Source of the DNA: Blasia pusilla
Lineage: Eukaryota; Marchantiophyta; Marchantiopsida; Blasiales
NCBI GenBank assembly: GCA_050084515.1
Contig: CM114273.1
Coordinates: 42,780,001 to 42,844,000 of the forward strand
Reading direction: 5' to 3'
Length of the DNA stretch: 64,000 bases
Shown: positions 1-12,700 of the stretch, one piece after another
Layout: the number at the start of each line of letters is the position of its first letter
Numbering within the stretch: the first letter of the stretch is position 1
Position numbers and translations under genes: made by a program
Notes under the pieces: generated by a model
Databases searched by the model: none
The model's input: the letters and a program-made list of their open reading frames with translations, nothing else
Told to the model about the DNA's origin: nothing

Positions 1-1706
1 TACTGGTGTTGAGTATTTACCAGTCTCCGTCTTTGGACTGGAAGCTGAGAGGCCAGGTTGGGGTTTGGAGCTGTCCAAAGTGTTGGTCTTCTCTGGCAAG
101 CACAGGGAGCTGAGGATCCTCAGCTTCTCAGTTCTACTTCCTGGGGACTCGACCTTGACGTGCTTGATCGATCGTCCGGTGGAGTCGAGAGGGTCAGATT
201 TCAAGCTGCTGAATGATCTCTTCAGCTCATTGAGCTCTGCTTCAGCTTTGTCAGCACGTGAGCGCTGAAATTCGAGCTCTTTCTCCTTCTTCTCCAGCTC
301 TCTTTCCAGCGCCTCGAGTTTCCTTTTCGTCATGTCGAAATCTCGTTTAGTAATCTCCAATCTCATCTCCTCCACCTTCTTCTTCAGATCGTTCACTTCT
401 TTTTCTTTCGCCTCCCTTGCTCTGTCTGATGCCTCTCGCTCTCTTTCCGACTTCTCTTTGTCACGTCGCAGAGAGATTATACTGGCGTCCTTGTTTGCAA
501 TTCGAGCTGCCAGCTGAGCGAACTGTGTGGCATTTGCCTCGTTGACCTTCTCCTTCGCTGGAGAATTGGGAAGCCGCACGATAGTTTTGGCTTTCGCCCC
601 GTACTCAAAAGTGCCCAGAGTTTTGTATACATCCTTTGGACAAGGGCTGGCGCACAATATCATCAAAATCTTGGCATTAACATGTTCGAACGATTCCTGG
701 GACGACCACACGCAATCCCTCATCAGCAGAGTTGGAAGCAAAAGCGAAACATCCGTTTTCAAAAAGGGCACAACCTTCAGCCATTCAAAAGCAGCAGCCG
801 ACTGACAGTTAGAAGAAAGAGTGCTAAGCGTCTGGTTGTGGGAAGCACCTGCAGAATCATAGTGAGTTTGCTGTCTCTGTAGGGAATGTGTTCACTGTTG
901 GCTGCTATAGCCTCTACCACTCTCTTCAATGCTCCGTTCCCTTGATTGATTTTGCCTGTCTGTCACCACTCACCACAAACACCCAACGGTAAGACCTTGC
1001 CAGGAGGTACACCGCATGTGAACAACCACAGTCCACAGAGAACGACATACAAAACCAGAGAGAGCTACGGCTTCAAGAGCAAAGAGACAATACCTGCATC
1101 TTCGCGTCCATTCCATTTCCTGTTCCGGCTTGTTCTATGTTTTCAGAACCCGCCATATCCACCAACACCAAACGACCGCCCACATCAGGGATCTCAAATG
1201 TGACCTGCGAGAGTTCGTCGAGTGCAATGCATCAGTTCAGTTCAATAACTACCACATCTCCTATCCACTAATCGAACTGATTACTGTCGGACAGTCAACT
1301 CAGTGTAAGCTTAAGTAAGAACACAACGTGTTGGAGAGCATATGCAGTACCACGCAATGGCTGCGAGAGCTACGATCGTTGCAGTTGGTACTTTTCGTCA
1401 CTCTCCTCTTCTCGACTTTTTTTATCTCACTCAGTAGTCTGCTCGGGTCAGTGTCCTGGGTTGTATGAGAATTCACAACCCTATGGCCCCTCATGACGAG
1501 CTTCACCTGCAGCAACGAATTCCCATTCCAGGACAATCAGGTATGGTGCAACACGTCTCACCACATCAACGTAGCGACACTTCCACAAGTTTGCACGTCT
1601 CTCTCTTTCTTTCTCTTTCTTTCTTCTCTCTCTCTCTCTCTCTCTCTCTCTGGCAGCGTCCAAGCGGGTCTATGGTCGCAAGGCTACAACAAGCACTTCT
1701 GGATGA

Positions 1707-1746
<40 letters not shown>

Positions 1747-2749
1747 CGTGCACCGTTCAACCTGGGCGCGGGGTCTATGGTCGCAAGGCTACGACAGGCA
1801 CTACTTAATGAGTAGTCTCTCTCTCCATTCATGCATTCTCTCTAGAAGCCCATGACTTTTTCTGGGAACATAGTCAAAGTGTGGTGTGAACCACTTCTGC
1901 AACTTCTCACAGAATGACAATAGAAAGGGCCTGCGATTGTGGCCAACTCAGAAGCACAAACGAACTAAGGCATGGCACATACACTGCAAAAACAATTTTA
2001 CTGTGAAGACAATTCAACAAAGGCTAGAGGTTCTTACGAACAGAAACTACATGTGTGCTCTGGTGCATCAGTGACATTACTAGTAGTAGTGGTAGTAAGT
2101 AGTAGAGGAAGAAGAGATCCACACAGCCATGGATTGATGAAGAGAACCAAAAACTCTTTATACGCACCCTGTTAGTAGCCCCCTTCATTGACCCCGGAGG
2201 ATTGCTTGTTTGGGCGAGTAAATCGTAGATTTCTTCATTGAAAATCTCCCAAACTGAAGCTCTCACTGTCACTTCCCCAGAAGTGCTCCCATCGACTGCG
2301 CCCATGATCTGAGTAAGGGCAAGGCTAGCGACTCCACGATCACCCATCCGGTTTGAAGACCCGAACATGGTGTGGCTCTTCCCGGCACCCGTCGGACCAT
2401 ACATCATGATAGTACACTTTCCTCCTCCTTTCACATCGTCAACCCTCGCCTCTACATACTTCTTGTAGAATGATTCCAGACTCTCGAGCTCGGCTCTGGA
2501 CACGCCGTCCAGAGAAAATTCTCTGTACTGCAGCTGATTCTCCTGCCTGATTTGCAAGTCTCGTCCATTTGGCAGCACCCGAATTGCTGAGGGCTCATCT
2601 CTGCCATCGGGATGCTCCCGAATTCGCCCAACTACTTCCACTGGGTGGCTTCCAACGCCCCCAGCGTGCTGGATCGCTGCGGTTGGAGTCGCAGCGACGT
2701 TGGACATTGTGAGCCCAACTCGGGGTGTGGTGGGTGTTCTTGTCGCCAT
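1..2749 (-). CDS. KIN10A: KIN-10A-like kinesin, motor domain and start of the coiled-coil stalk (partial, 5 exons)
   Basis: Plus-end-type microtubule motor of the plant kinesin-10A (PAKRP2-like) group; the Arabidopsis member acts at the phragmoplast in vesicle delivery to the cell plate. Exons read 2749-2168, 1506-1351, 1204-1094, 959-849 and 696 to the left edge, all joined in phase 0 by GT-AG introns. Exon 1 has the KIN-10 opening VEVVGRIREHPDG, the P-loop GPTGAGKSHTMFG and NEEIYDLL. Exon 2 has VEKRRVTKS and switch I SSRSHC. Exon 3 has switch II LVDMAGSE. Exon 4 has KINQGN and RDSKLTM. Exon 5 has KILMILCASP and the EYGAKAK end of the motor, then a K/E-rich coiled coil of about 110 residues. 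The start ATG is in good context (GCAGCAATGGCG). About 552 residues are visible; a possible donor (GTAAATAC) near base 20 could end exon 5. The motor core looks intact, so this is probably functional. Family assignment rests on my memory of the Arabidopsis sequence. Confidence 0.93.
1507..2167 (-). other. Intron 1 of the kinesin, with CT microsatellites and an internal duplication
   Basis: The intron starts GTGCGTA (minus strand, 2167) and ends CTGCAG (1507). It is much longer than introns 2-4 (134-152 bases) and holds the repeats listed separately at 1625-1827. Nothing coding is seen in it. Confidence 0.8.
1625..1827. repeat. Two CT microsatellites within a tandem duplication
   Basis: A (CT)n run at 1625-1651 and a second at 1710-1742 are linked by a duplicated segment. 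The words GGTCTATGGTCGCAAGGCTAC, then a similar GCACTWCTKRATGAGTA block, then CTCTCTC occur at about 1664-1720 and again at about 1766-1827. The units are about 100 bases apart, which suggests slippage or unequal exchange at the CT tracts. Confidence 0.85.
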
Positions 2750-4325
2750 TGCTGCACCCGAAACCTCCTCCGCCCGCCCACTCCCCTACACCTTTGACAT
2801 GGCCCCTCACAACGACAACAAATACGCTCCTCCTGTCTCAATTGCAATGACTACCCTCTGCTCAATCCCGGCAGAAGCCCATGACAAGAGAACGTTCACC
2901 AGCTCAACTCAAGAGACTGCCCATCTTGTCAGCCTGCTCAGCTTACGACTAATCTGGATGTGTTCCGGGTGCCGGGAACAGATGCCGGGATGACCTCCTG
3001 CACAAGGCTTGGGAAAATGTGCTGAGCTTCTTGTTGTCTGCGTCTGCTGAACAAAGGCCCAGGAAGCAGTAGCTCCACAGACCGACAAAACCCCGGAAAA
3101 ACTTCAATCTCGGTGCTACCAACTCCTCAAGAAAACTCAATCTGATCCTCCTCCCTCGCAGCTTAACCTTCAATGCTGAACATCCCAGGAAGTAGCCTCA
3201 GCGCAGGGGACGAAACCAGAAATCTGACATACCACTGCGCAAGAAATTGTATGTTCACCTCACGCATTAGCTGAGCTCGCTCTTCTCCTGCAGCCAAGAA
3301 AATTGCCGGGACAAGAAATCACGACACTCGTCCCTCGGAGCAGCGAATCCACCGCCACGACCAGAGAATGTGACGTTGACTGCTCTGAGACGAGAGAATC
3401 CCAGTCGTCCACACTCCCCCACCACGCGCAAAGGAAGTGTCAGTAAAGATTTCCGTCTTTCTTTTCTCGAAAGAAGCTCGGAATTCCCGAGCAACGGCTA
3501 AATTACCAACCGTCACACTTTCTCCTTTCTTTAGTCTGCGAAATTCCGCTCTGCAGAGCTCGAGCCTTTACTCTCCCGTATCATCCAACAACCCACCCCC
3601 CACTCTTCTTCTTCCTCGCGAGCACGAAATTAAACACTCTGAACTAACGATCTGGACCCACTGCGACCCACACGAAACTGAGTGAGTGAGAGAGGACACA
3701 GAGAGACAGAGAATGAATCACGAAGTCTGGACCCACAGGAACGGAAGCGATGCGTATCGATCGCTGCATGGATCGCTTTCCTTGGTTCGACGACCGACCA
3801 TCAAGAGGTTCAGCAGAGAGCCGTTGGGATTCTCAGCGGCTCGCTCGCTCGCTCGCTTGCTTCGGCCCACCACGTTTGAATTCGAAAGCACTATGGTTGT
3901 CCAATGCCACCGGATTAGGGAACTGCGGACTGTGGGAACGCGAAGATTAGCGCTAAACCCGTGAAGGCCCTCGCACACTCGCGTCGCTTACCGGACTGCT
4001 TAGCGACTAACCGTTCAGGGTAACACGGACTTAGCACTGATTGGGTGGTTCAGCAGAAACTTAGGAATGGCCTAACGGTTATTGTACCTTCCTTCCTACT
4101 CCCTCTTTCTGCTGCTCTGTGCTGCGGGAGTAACAAGGCCCTAACAGCCCTAACATAACAGGGTTCCGGTTGGCCTCACGACCGTTAGAGGCTTTCAGGG
4201 TGCGCGGGATGAGTTGGCACCTGGACGCGACTCGTTGTGAGCCTTACGTGGCAGTGTTGGATTGGATCGATGGAGTTATGCGTGGCGTGCATTTTAGGGA
4301 GGGCTCTTGGGGGGTGTAATTTTAA
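2750..4325. other. Kinesin upstream region; no gene seen
   Basis: This lies immediately 5' of the kinesin start and should hold its 5' UTR and promoter. It is GC-richer than the DNA to its right up to about 4300. Short ORFs occur on both strands, but none shows a domain or a splice-supported structure. No clear TATA box could be assigned. Confidence 0.5.
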
Positions 4326-4970
4326 TCTACATTATTAAAAGAGGACTGGATTTGGGAACCCATCCTTTGTTATCGAAACGTAGGGTTTCTTAAGCCTTTG
4401 CGTGTTGGCACGTGTACAAGACATTAAAGGTACCATTTTTTCATCCGTGTTGCTGGCAATATATTAGTTAAAAGAGGATGGGGTTTGAGAACCACATCTT
4501 CTTCCTTCGGTGATGACACGTGTACATTTTCGCCTCCTTCGTTATGACATGTGTAACAAAGAGTTAATTAACACGACCGCTAAATTTAAATTACATGTCC
4601 CTCCCTTCTCCCAAACTCTCTTCACGGTAAATTATGTTTGCAGGTCACCTCCTTGACTCTTGATCTCACGTAGTGATTCAAGGGTCACTTCCCAAAGTGG
4701 AAAGTCAACTATACTCGACATGGAAACTTATCCGAAATCGTAAGTTTCTCTGTATGGCTCCAAATGAGCCAAAACAAAAGGGAAATCTGCTCTCTCAGAT
4801 TACCTATGGCCTCAGTGGCTCATCTTCGACCTCCTGAGCCTATCCTCCACAATCCTTGAAGGCGCTCTACTATATCTCGCCGATCTATCATAAAAGACAT
4901 GACATACCAAACGAGATGCCTTTCGTCAAGGAGTGATTTTCACTCGTGCATAGCACGGCAATTATACTAG
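4326..4970 (+). mobile_element. Non-autonomous Helitron carrying a captured LTR fragment
   Basis: The left end is TCTACATTATTAAAAGAGGA preceded by A. The right end is a hairpin (CGTGC-ATA-GCACG, 4945-4957), nine bases, then CTAG at 4967-4970 followed by T. This is the A/T insertion and 3' hairpin signature of Helitrons. No Rep/helicase ORF is present. A second left-end-like sequence (TTAAAAGAGGATGG, near 4465) hints at a nested or duplicated end. Bases 4615-4904 are an LTR piece of the gypsy family described at 33-43 kb. Confidence 0.8.
4615..4904 (-). repeat. LTR fragment of the DNMT-bearing gypsy family, inside a Helitron
   Basis: Read on the minus strand it starts TGTCATGTCTTTTATGATAG and then follows the LTR at 33080 (AGATC...GGCGC, the GGCTCATTTGGAGCCATA palindrome, the GGAAAGTCAACTATAC-type stretch). 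It keeps the TG terminus but stops about halfway along the LTR. It is also similar to the fragment at 50897-51316. Confidence 0.75.
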
Positions 4971-4994
4971 TTCTATAACGAGTGAGGACAATTA

Positions 4995-5146
4995 TCTATA
5001 TAATTCAAAGAGGATGGGATTGTCTTCTAAGGGTTCTTATGATGTTGACACATGTCATTTTAAGAGAGAGTTCAATTAAAAGGAGAGGAGGACCGGATGC
5101 TTTTTAAAATTTGAAGATATCCGCGTATAGCATCGGCATCATCTAG
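4995..5146 (+). mobile_element. Short non-autonomous Helitron (about 150 bp)
   Basis: It begins TCTATATAATTCAAAGAGGATGG after an A and ends GCATCATCTAG at 5146. The internal text around GACACATGTCATTTTRAGAGAG is shared with the element at 17158-17327. The base after CTAG is G rather than T, so the right junction may be altered. Confidence 0.65.
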
Positions 5147-7256
5147 GTGGGGATATAAGAAGATGGAGGATTATTCAAAATGAAAAATGGAATTACTATA
5201 TGGTCAGGTTCAAAGATCGCAATCAATTGGAGTGAAAAGAAAAGGAGAAAAATAGGTTGGACAAAACACACTAGTAATTTGGTCTCGATGTAATGCTATG
5301 GATGGAAATGAAAAATCTATATTTTTATTATTAGAGATAGATCTCTTAACAACAAACATTTTGCACGTAGCCACCTCTCCTATTGCAAGACTTGTCCTAT
5401 CTTATTAGCTAGTCACATCTAACTAATTTAGAGCAAATTTTTCTTTTCATTAGCTTGTGCATGACACAAGCATCCACTAGTGATCATTAAATCACCCACT
5501 GAAGTTCCAACAATGAGAAAAACAAGTTGTTGGATATTTTGATCGAATATTTTTAGTTATTAAATTATGTCCATCGGGAAATAAATAATTGATATTGCTT
5601 GTTATTCATATGCAAACACACGCAAGAGCAATGGGCCTCTTAAGCAAACTACACTACTAAACGAAAAGTAGAATCCCTACTAGTGAATGAATGGAACTCC
5701 AAGGACTTTGGGGAAATGAAGAGAACATGAGGACTTTTAGTCTAGTAGCAAGGTATATGACAACAAGTTCTAGTACATAAAAATGAATTGAGCAAAGAGG
5801 AATGGCAATGCCAATGTATCCACAAAGCAATATGTGTGTGAAATTAATACCTAAAGCTATGGTCACTTTCTTAAAACTCAACATGCTTGAACTACTCTAA
5901 CAAAGAAAATTGCTATAGAATTTAAGCTCGATGCTAAAATTTTGTAGACAACAAGTTATAGCCAATCACTTGAAACCAAACCTTGTTGACAGATGTTTGG
6001 CTTAGGGATCCTCTTGTTGCACCCAAAGACTCTCTAATACCATGCAAGGATGGACTTGCTCCCCTCTCTTTCATCTACATTTTCATCAAAGAAGCGAGCC
6101 CACAATTGTCAAACTCTCACAAAGAGAAAAAAAATTTACTTGGAATCTTATTAGAATTAATAAAATTATGTTATTAACCTACTAGACCACATATCCCATG
6201 GGGATTGGGATTCTTCACCTTTGAGTGATTTACTTCCATGTACTTAGGTTTGTAATGTCCCTCGGGAGATAATTAGAAGGGACAAGCTCCATCCAACAAG
6301 GAGGGACATTCAAGATTATTTCTAACCTCAATCCAAGTCCTCTTCAAAAGTGTCCTCTATCTTTCCATGAGTTCTTGGAGGGAGTTTTTCCAAAAATGAT
6401 CACTAAGATGCCCTGCCATGTAGTCATAGCGGGCATTAACATCCCTACCCATGACTTTCAAATCCATGTGTGTTTGATTATAAATAGGATCTTTCCTTAT
6501 ATCCAAGTGACAATGCAATGCAACCTTCACTTTATTATACCAACTACTGTTATAATCACAAACGTATAATATCTCACTCCTTATTGTGACCTCAACCAAA
6601 AGCTTGAGTCATGCTTGATCTTGAATCTTCTTGGCTATCTTCCATGCATTAAAATCCTCCTCTCTCTTTTTTTTTAATGGATAATTCAGCACAAAAAATT
6701 CCCAATTCTTGATAGTACACTATTCAAAAATCCCCATCCTTATTGCATGCTAATTAGCTAATTAAATAATATGTAGTAATTGAAATAAAGGTTGAAACTT
6801 TCTTACCAAGTGTTATAGTTTGGCAATCACTTGGAGGTATTAGCTTATTAGACTATGATTTGGAGCCCACAACCTTCAAAGACACCTTCTTCATATTCAA
6901 CACTTGATTATATGATCAACTTAGAGCCCTACATGTTGTTCTTAGCTATGTGCAGTTGTGATGGGAGAAGATGAGTTTGGGGGCATTTGAAACTCATGGT
7001 TCATCCCAAGATATTGGCCATTGAAGGTAGCACTCTGTGAAGATAGGAAAGTGGGTTATTCATGTTGTCTTTTTGCTTCTTGCTCAGAATAGGACAATAT
7101 TGAGGAACATGGGTTTGAATCTAAATTAGTCATTCCCTGACTTTTTAAAAAAATCGTACTTATATTGAAATCGTACTAATTCCTTATTGGAGAAGAATTC
7201 CAAGGTGACAAGTCTCATGAGACCTACACATTCTTGATTTGTCTTGTTGCAACTTA
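5147..7256. other. AT-rich intergenic DNA; nothing recognised
   Basis: Only short ORFs occur. The 80-residue minus-strand ORF at 6357-6599 has no motif I can name. There is no RNA gene, and no repeat terminus beyond those listed. Confidence 0.5.
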
Positions 7257-7432
7257 TCTACATTATTATTGGAGAGTGCCTTCTTGATTTGCAAACACAT
7301 GTTTGTTTGATATGTGGCAATTGGGCAGCAAGAAAATGTTTCTCATATTATGAGCAGCAAGAAATTTTTTTGAATTTGTATGCGGTATCATTAGTCCCTT
7401 CACTCATGTGCATGGCATGGGTTGTACACTAG
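7257..7432 (+). mobile_element. Short Helitron, 176 bp
   Basis: The left end TCTACATTATTATTGGAGAGTG follows A and the right end ACACTAG is followed by T, with a small TGC-ATG-GCA hairpin upstream. The body (TTGATTTGCAAACACATG, AAGAAAATGTTTCTCA) is shared with 53553-53728 and, inverted, with the three copies at 18074-18890. Confidence 0.75.
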
Positions 7433-9509
7433 TCATTTTCAAAGGGGATCTCCCTTTGGCTAGTTGAGCGTGTTCTATATCATCATGGGAAGATTTTTGG
7501 GGTGTTACATCATAGTGTGGATCTAACTTATTTCCATTGTTAAATCCTTTCTCACTACCATTTGATGAATCTTGTGACATGAGGGTTTATTTGAAAAACT
7601 CCAAGTGTTATATACGTTGGGGGTAGATGAGCAAGCACCCTCACTGGTTGATTTTTGCACTGGTCTTACTAAGTGCTTATGAGCACCAAATGATGGGGGT
7701 TCTATATGATTATTTTTAGATACCCCCCTCCCTCCACTACCCTTCTCTATCCAACATATTTTTTGCTTAAAAAATTTCCACCAAAAATTATCTTTAATAT
7801 CTTAAAAAAGCTTTCTCTAAGTGGATGGGAAAAACAAAACGATATGAGTTTAAAGGTTAGAAATTCCAGAACATAAATTTATTACGGCCCCAGCTTAAAG
7901 CCCGTATTTTGCGTTTCCCTCTTAGGTGCGTGCAAAATACAATATTTTCTGTAGTCGCACACAATGCTCCACAAGATCCATATTATGATCGGAAAAAGAT
8001 TATTGGATTAATGGGATTAGATTCTCATCGTATTTTTTGTCTTCTGTATTTGCTTCTTAATGTATTGGCCATCTTTATGTATTCGTCATTAATTTGTATT
8101 GTCCATCTTTATGTGTTGGAAGTAACTCTTAATTATGTGTTGGAAGTAACTCTTAACTCTCACTCTTACGCGGGTTCCCATTCATTGGCGTGTTTCTTCT
8201 ATTCTTGTATTGAATCCTCTCTTATATTACTACTTAACCGTTTTGCTATTACGGCATTTATTATTGATTCACTTGTAGTAATATGTGGTTTATCCTTTAA
8301 TGCCAAAAATTTAATACCTTTGTATTGATTTGCTATATATTGTAGCATTTCATTGTATACAATTTTATTATTTTCATCTCCCTAGTTTTCACACTAATGT
8401 ATTCATCTCTCTCCTTGCCCCACAACATTAAATTGAAATCAAATTTTGTACTAAACAATGTTATTTATCTAATCAACCCATAAGTTTGTATTGTGAACTT
8501 ATTCGTATTATATTTTAAATTTTTGATTGCCATCGGATTAATATAGTATGTATATTGAACTCTATATATACACACTACACACTATTGTATTAGAGGCATA
8601 CATATCTCCCATGCCTACGTAGTGTCTCTCTCTATATTGAAGGCCTACAGAATGTCATGTCTCCGTATTTGGATTGAAGACTACTCTACATGGCCACAAA
8701 ATTAGTTTGTGTCTCTCTTCCTACACCTTTTTATTTTTAATATTGTGGGTGCCTTTTCCATCTATGTGTCCACTTATATTTTCGTATTATTACCATTTTA
8801 ATAAAACCCCACCCCACGTTTGGGGCCGCCACTAGTTCTCATCATAAGGCATGATTAGTTCTTTGGAGACCCACCTCATCAAGATAATTGATTGCTCTAA
8901 GAAGTCGTAATCTTACAATTCAATATCTAAAAACAAGCCAAGATAAGGATGATAATGGTCTTGATGAATCTCCTCTACTCATGAGACAAAAAATTAATGA
9001 GATAATCCATGAATCAAAAGTAGCGTACATAATTACTCGCATCATCAAACATGAAGTGGTCTCCATAAGCAACTTTTTGTATGAATCTAAGATTAAGAAG
9101 GTGGGACATAGAACCATCTCATCAACTTCATGGCTAGAAGAAATTTGTTCTTTGATGTTTGGACGAATCCAGTGAGAATGTGGAGTCCCGATTCCCTCCT
9201 CTCTAAACTTCAAGCACAATAACATGTAGCTGATTCCATATTTCAACACTTTCAATCTCCAAAATCCTACATCTACTCCCCTCAATGCAAATGAAAATAA
9301 GATAATCATATTAAAGAAGAAGACTTACTCCAATCATATCATGAAACATTCACTATTTTGGAGCACATATTTATACATGACTCCCACAACATAATCGATT
9401 AGTTTGAAATTTTTTGCATGCATCTTTTTACACTTCACCAGTAACTTGTTCATCCTTAGCTTCATTCCAAAATATTTTTTGTATTACATCATATTCTTGC
9501 ATTTACTTA
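7433..9509. other. AT-rich intergenic DNA with one possible Helitron 3' end
   Basis: At 8813-8835 the sequence CCCCACGTTTGGGG (hairpin) then CCGCCACTAG followed by T looks like a Helitron 3' terminus, but I could not find its partner end. A 22-bp tandem repeat (TATGTGTTGGAAGTAACTCT...) lies at about 8110-8153. The plus-strand ORF at 7909-8328 (139 codons) is hydrophobic and AT-driven with no known motif. Confidence 0.45.
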
Positions 9510-9770
9510 CTACTTTGAAATAAAGAGCCTTGTGGATAAATAACTTTTGGCCATACAACCCTCTGGTCTGGCATAAGATCTAATATAACTTTTCAACACA
9601 CCCAAGAACTCCATAGGGTACATCCATCGATAAGAATCCAACCCACACATATCAAAATACTCAACTAAATGAATAAGGAGATGAGTCATCACATCAAAGA
9701 ACAAAGGGGGGCAATAGATCTCCATATGGCAAATTGTGGTAGAAATATCCTTTTTTTAGGATTCAAAATC
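9510..9770 (-). pseudogene. CACTA (En/Spm) TNP2-type transposase remnant, DUF4218-like region
   Basis: On the minus strand the reading runs ICHMEIYCPPLFFDVMTHL, then LIHLV, then YRWMYPMEFLGVLKSYIRS, then ARPEGCMAKSYL. This order (CHME, PPxFFDVMxHL, HLV, YRWMYPxE, LKxYxRxxARPEG) is characteristic of the conserved region found next to the tnp2 transposase of plant CACTA elements. The open stretch extends upstream of the ATG at 9725 to about 9770 and ends in a stop at 9510. I could not find the tnp2 catalytic region, and no CACTA termini were identified, so this is a scrap of a dead element. Confidence 0.72.
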
Positions 9771-12700
9771 CTTAGGCCATATATCTTAGTATCTTAGTAC
9801 ACATGCGTCAAAGTATCCTAGATATATGCATAATTTTCATTCTTACTCGGGTTTTCATGAGACCCCACATAAAATATGGCTACAAATTTTGCGTGAAAAT
9901 GTGATGATCGTGGTATTTTAGTGCACCTAACTTCTAACATATAAGCTAGTTTTACAAGGCATTGGCATAACCACTCAGAACTTTAAAATTTTGTACCCTA
10001 GTGTCAAATACTTTAACGTCCTCAAGGGTGAGGATAAAATCTACCTTAGGTTTAAACTTGACAAATACTCAACTGAGATGGACTTAAAGCCACAACTAAG
10101 ATCGAGTTCCTCTAACCTCTATGTCTTGTCCAACTTTCAACGAGTCCTAATTTTTCATACCAAACGGCGTTTTGGTTGGATTTTACTTAATATTTTTTTC
10201 TCACAATGCATGAGATCAAGGATATGAGGGATCAATAAATACGGTGAAAAAACTAGAGAGGGAGAAGTAAGAATTTAGTGTCCATTTTATAGAAACCCCT
10301 AGAAAACTAAAATAAATATAAATAATACTCAAAATCATGTACAAAACTTCACAAAATTTATAAACCTAGAAAAATAATATCAAATCAAAAATATATTTGG
10401 TAGGCTTGAGGCACCCTCCAATAAGGTATTGTGAAAAGAAGATATGCTCCTTTGATTGACGCCATACACTTTGTAGTGATTACTTGATTTGACCTCATCC
10501 CTCCTTTGCGTAGCCCTTTGTGTCTCATCAAATTTCTTATTCAACTCAACCCATCACAATATATCATCATTTGTAACACACATGTGCATCAGACGATTTT
10601 CAACGTGCATATTGAAAAGGAGTGCCTATCTTTTTATAAGGATGATTGCTTTCTTTTCACCTTAGATGGCCTTGAAATGTTGGCGTGTGAAAATTTGTAG
10701 AGTAATAGGAAAGTACTTGCGGTCCACACACTACACATACCAATTTTCCCTTGGTTGCTTAATCAAAGAGAACACCTAACCTTGGATAGTTGCTAATACT
10801 CCATATAGTCATGGATTTGAGGAGGAACTTATTCCTTCCTAGCCTCCGGAAGAGCTCTATTGTAAGCAACAACTCCTTTCCAAAGCATTGGTAACTCATT
10901 TATAAGTGGATCCAGATACATATCTAAGTTGCAAGAAGTGTTTGACTTCTTCCTAAGAATAATTGGAAGAAGAACTTCTTTGTACACAATCATGGTATAA
11001 GATTATAGTTCATCAAAACAAGAGGAGCAAACATAATTATTGTTACTTAATGGGTTTATTCCATCTAATGCGAATCCCAATTGAAAATTTCGAGGCTCGT
11101 TCACGAAATCTGCCCAATGGTGGGATTTATTTTTCCGTTAACGAGAGTCAACAGTATGATGCATCTCCCCATCACTACACTTATTTTTTGATGTCCAACT
11201 CGATAGTTCAACAATATATTTATATCTATACATGTGTTTCAAGATGCTTGAGGATCTTATCTACGGTTATATTGTGAACATTATGAGTACCATATAGAAT
11301 ACCATAATGAATGCAAGTTTGCTAGTTTTACTATCCATAACTTAAGGTTGACAAGCATCCTTTAATGCATCAAATCAAACATCCCACTCATCCTCATCAC
11401 CTCCCATTTCATTGATAGCTATCCTCCTCTCCAATAGCTATTGGTCTTCATCCTCGCTTAAGAAATTAGATTAGTTCCTTGTTTAAAAATCCTAGACTCG
11501 TCTCATTTTGAAGGTATGGAAGGCTTCATTGATCATCCTATAAATGTCAAATCCCTAATCTGTTTCAAGGGGGGGATCACTAAATGGAAGATTTATTTCA
11601 CTCCTAACCTCTCCATTATTCGACACTCTACCTGCATGAAAGTAGTTTTCATTTTATTTCCACTTCTCATTTGATGAATTATATTTATCATGGTTTAACC
11701 AACTCAATTTTGAGGATACCTCTTACTTTGAATAACTCAGGTGCTTTCCAACCATGAGCAATAATATGAACTTGATTCCCCTTCACTCATTACACGGACA
11801 TTTCTTCAACAAACAAGCTAGAATAGAGCATGATCATGGAACATTGCACATAGGGAGTGATGAAGCACAACTTTATGCGGCAAAAATTGTAAAGGGATAA
11901 GAGGCTTTTCAAGCATATTTTGATGGCTACAAAAAATATGGTTTCCATAAGATGGGGCAAAGATGCTTCCACAGTCAGATTTTTTATAGACATTCAAATA
12001 AATCCTTATTGTAACCACTTTTGAACCATCAATTGTATACATTCTTTTAGGAGAGAAAATCACGATGATTTGGTGATCTCACGATCTTCAAAAAATCCAA
12101 GACTTTCTAAAGGACAAGATATTTCTACAATTGGTGCGACAATCTTCTCCTCTAGCTATCAAATCTTCTCCACGCTAAGGCAATAGATGTAAGTACACTT
12201 TCCAATTCAAAAATCTGAAAAGACCATCATATGGTCACAAGGGTATTGAGATTATGCGCAATAAGCTAATCTAGAAGGATCAAAGGCTATGACTCTTCTT
12301 TTAGAATTTTGACACATAATTTTTAAAACTTTAGTTTTGATTGATTTGTGACTATCATTGCTAGTTTTTATAGCATTCCAATCTCTACTCACTCCCAAAA
12401 TCACAAATTCAAATTTATAATTGTTCAAGTTTGGGGGCAATTGAAGATCCTCAAAAGATGGAAAATATCTCAAACTAACTTATGTTATTGTGCTTCACAG
12501 AAAATATTTTTAAAAACCATTGAACAATAGAATAATATTATGAGAAAACATTTGCACGACCTTATGACCTCAAGACAAATTCCTCCTAAAATATCTTAAA
12601 TTGAGTGATTTTTCACATTTAAAAAGAGGGTTTTTTTAGATGAAAATCCACCAATCTAAATCCAAAAATTAGGAATTTTTGTCAACAAGTATCGTTGATG

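Noticed and set aside
1465-1855. Ser/Leu-rich and Arg/Glu-rich ORFs on both strands
   Set aside because: They are produced by CT/GA microsatellites in kinesin intron 1.
7909-8328. 139-codon ORF, possibly a membrane protein
   Set aside because: The hydrophobicity follows AT-rich composition and an internal 22-bp repeat. There is no domain, and it lies near a Helitron-like end.
10506-10700. NVHIEKE stretch resembling the HIEKN motif of tnp2
   Set aside because: It is on the opposite strand to the CACTA relic with no supporting residues around it.
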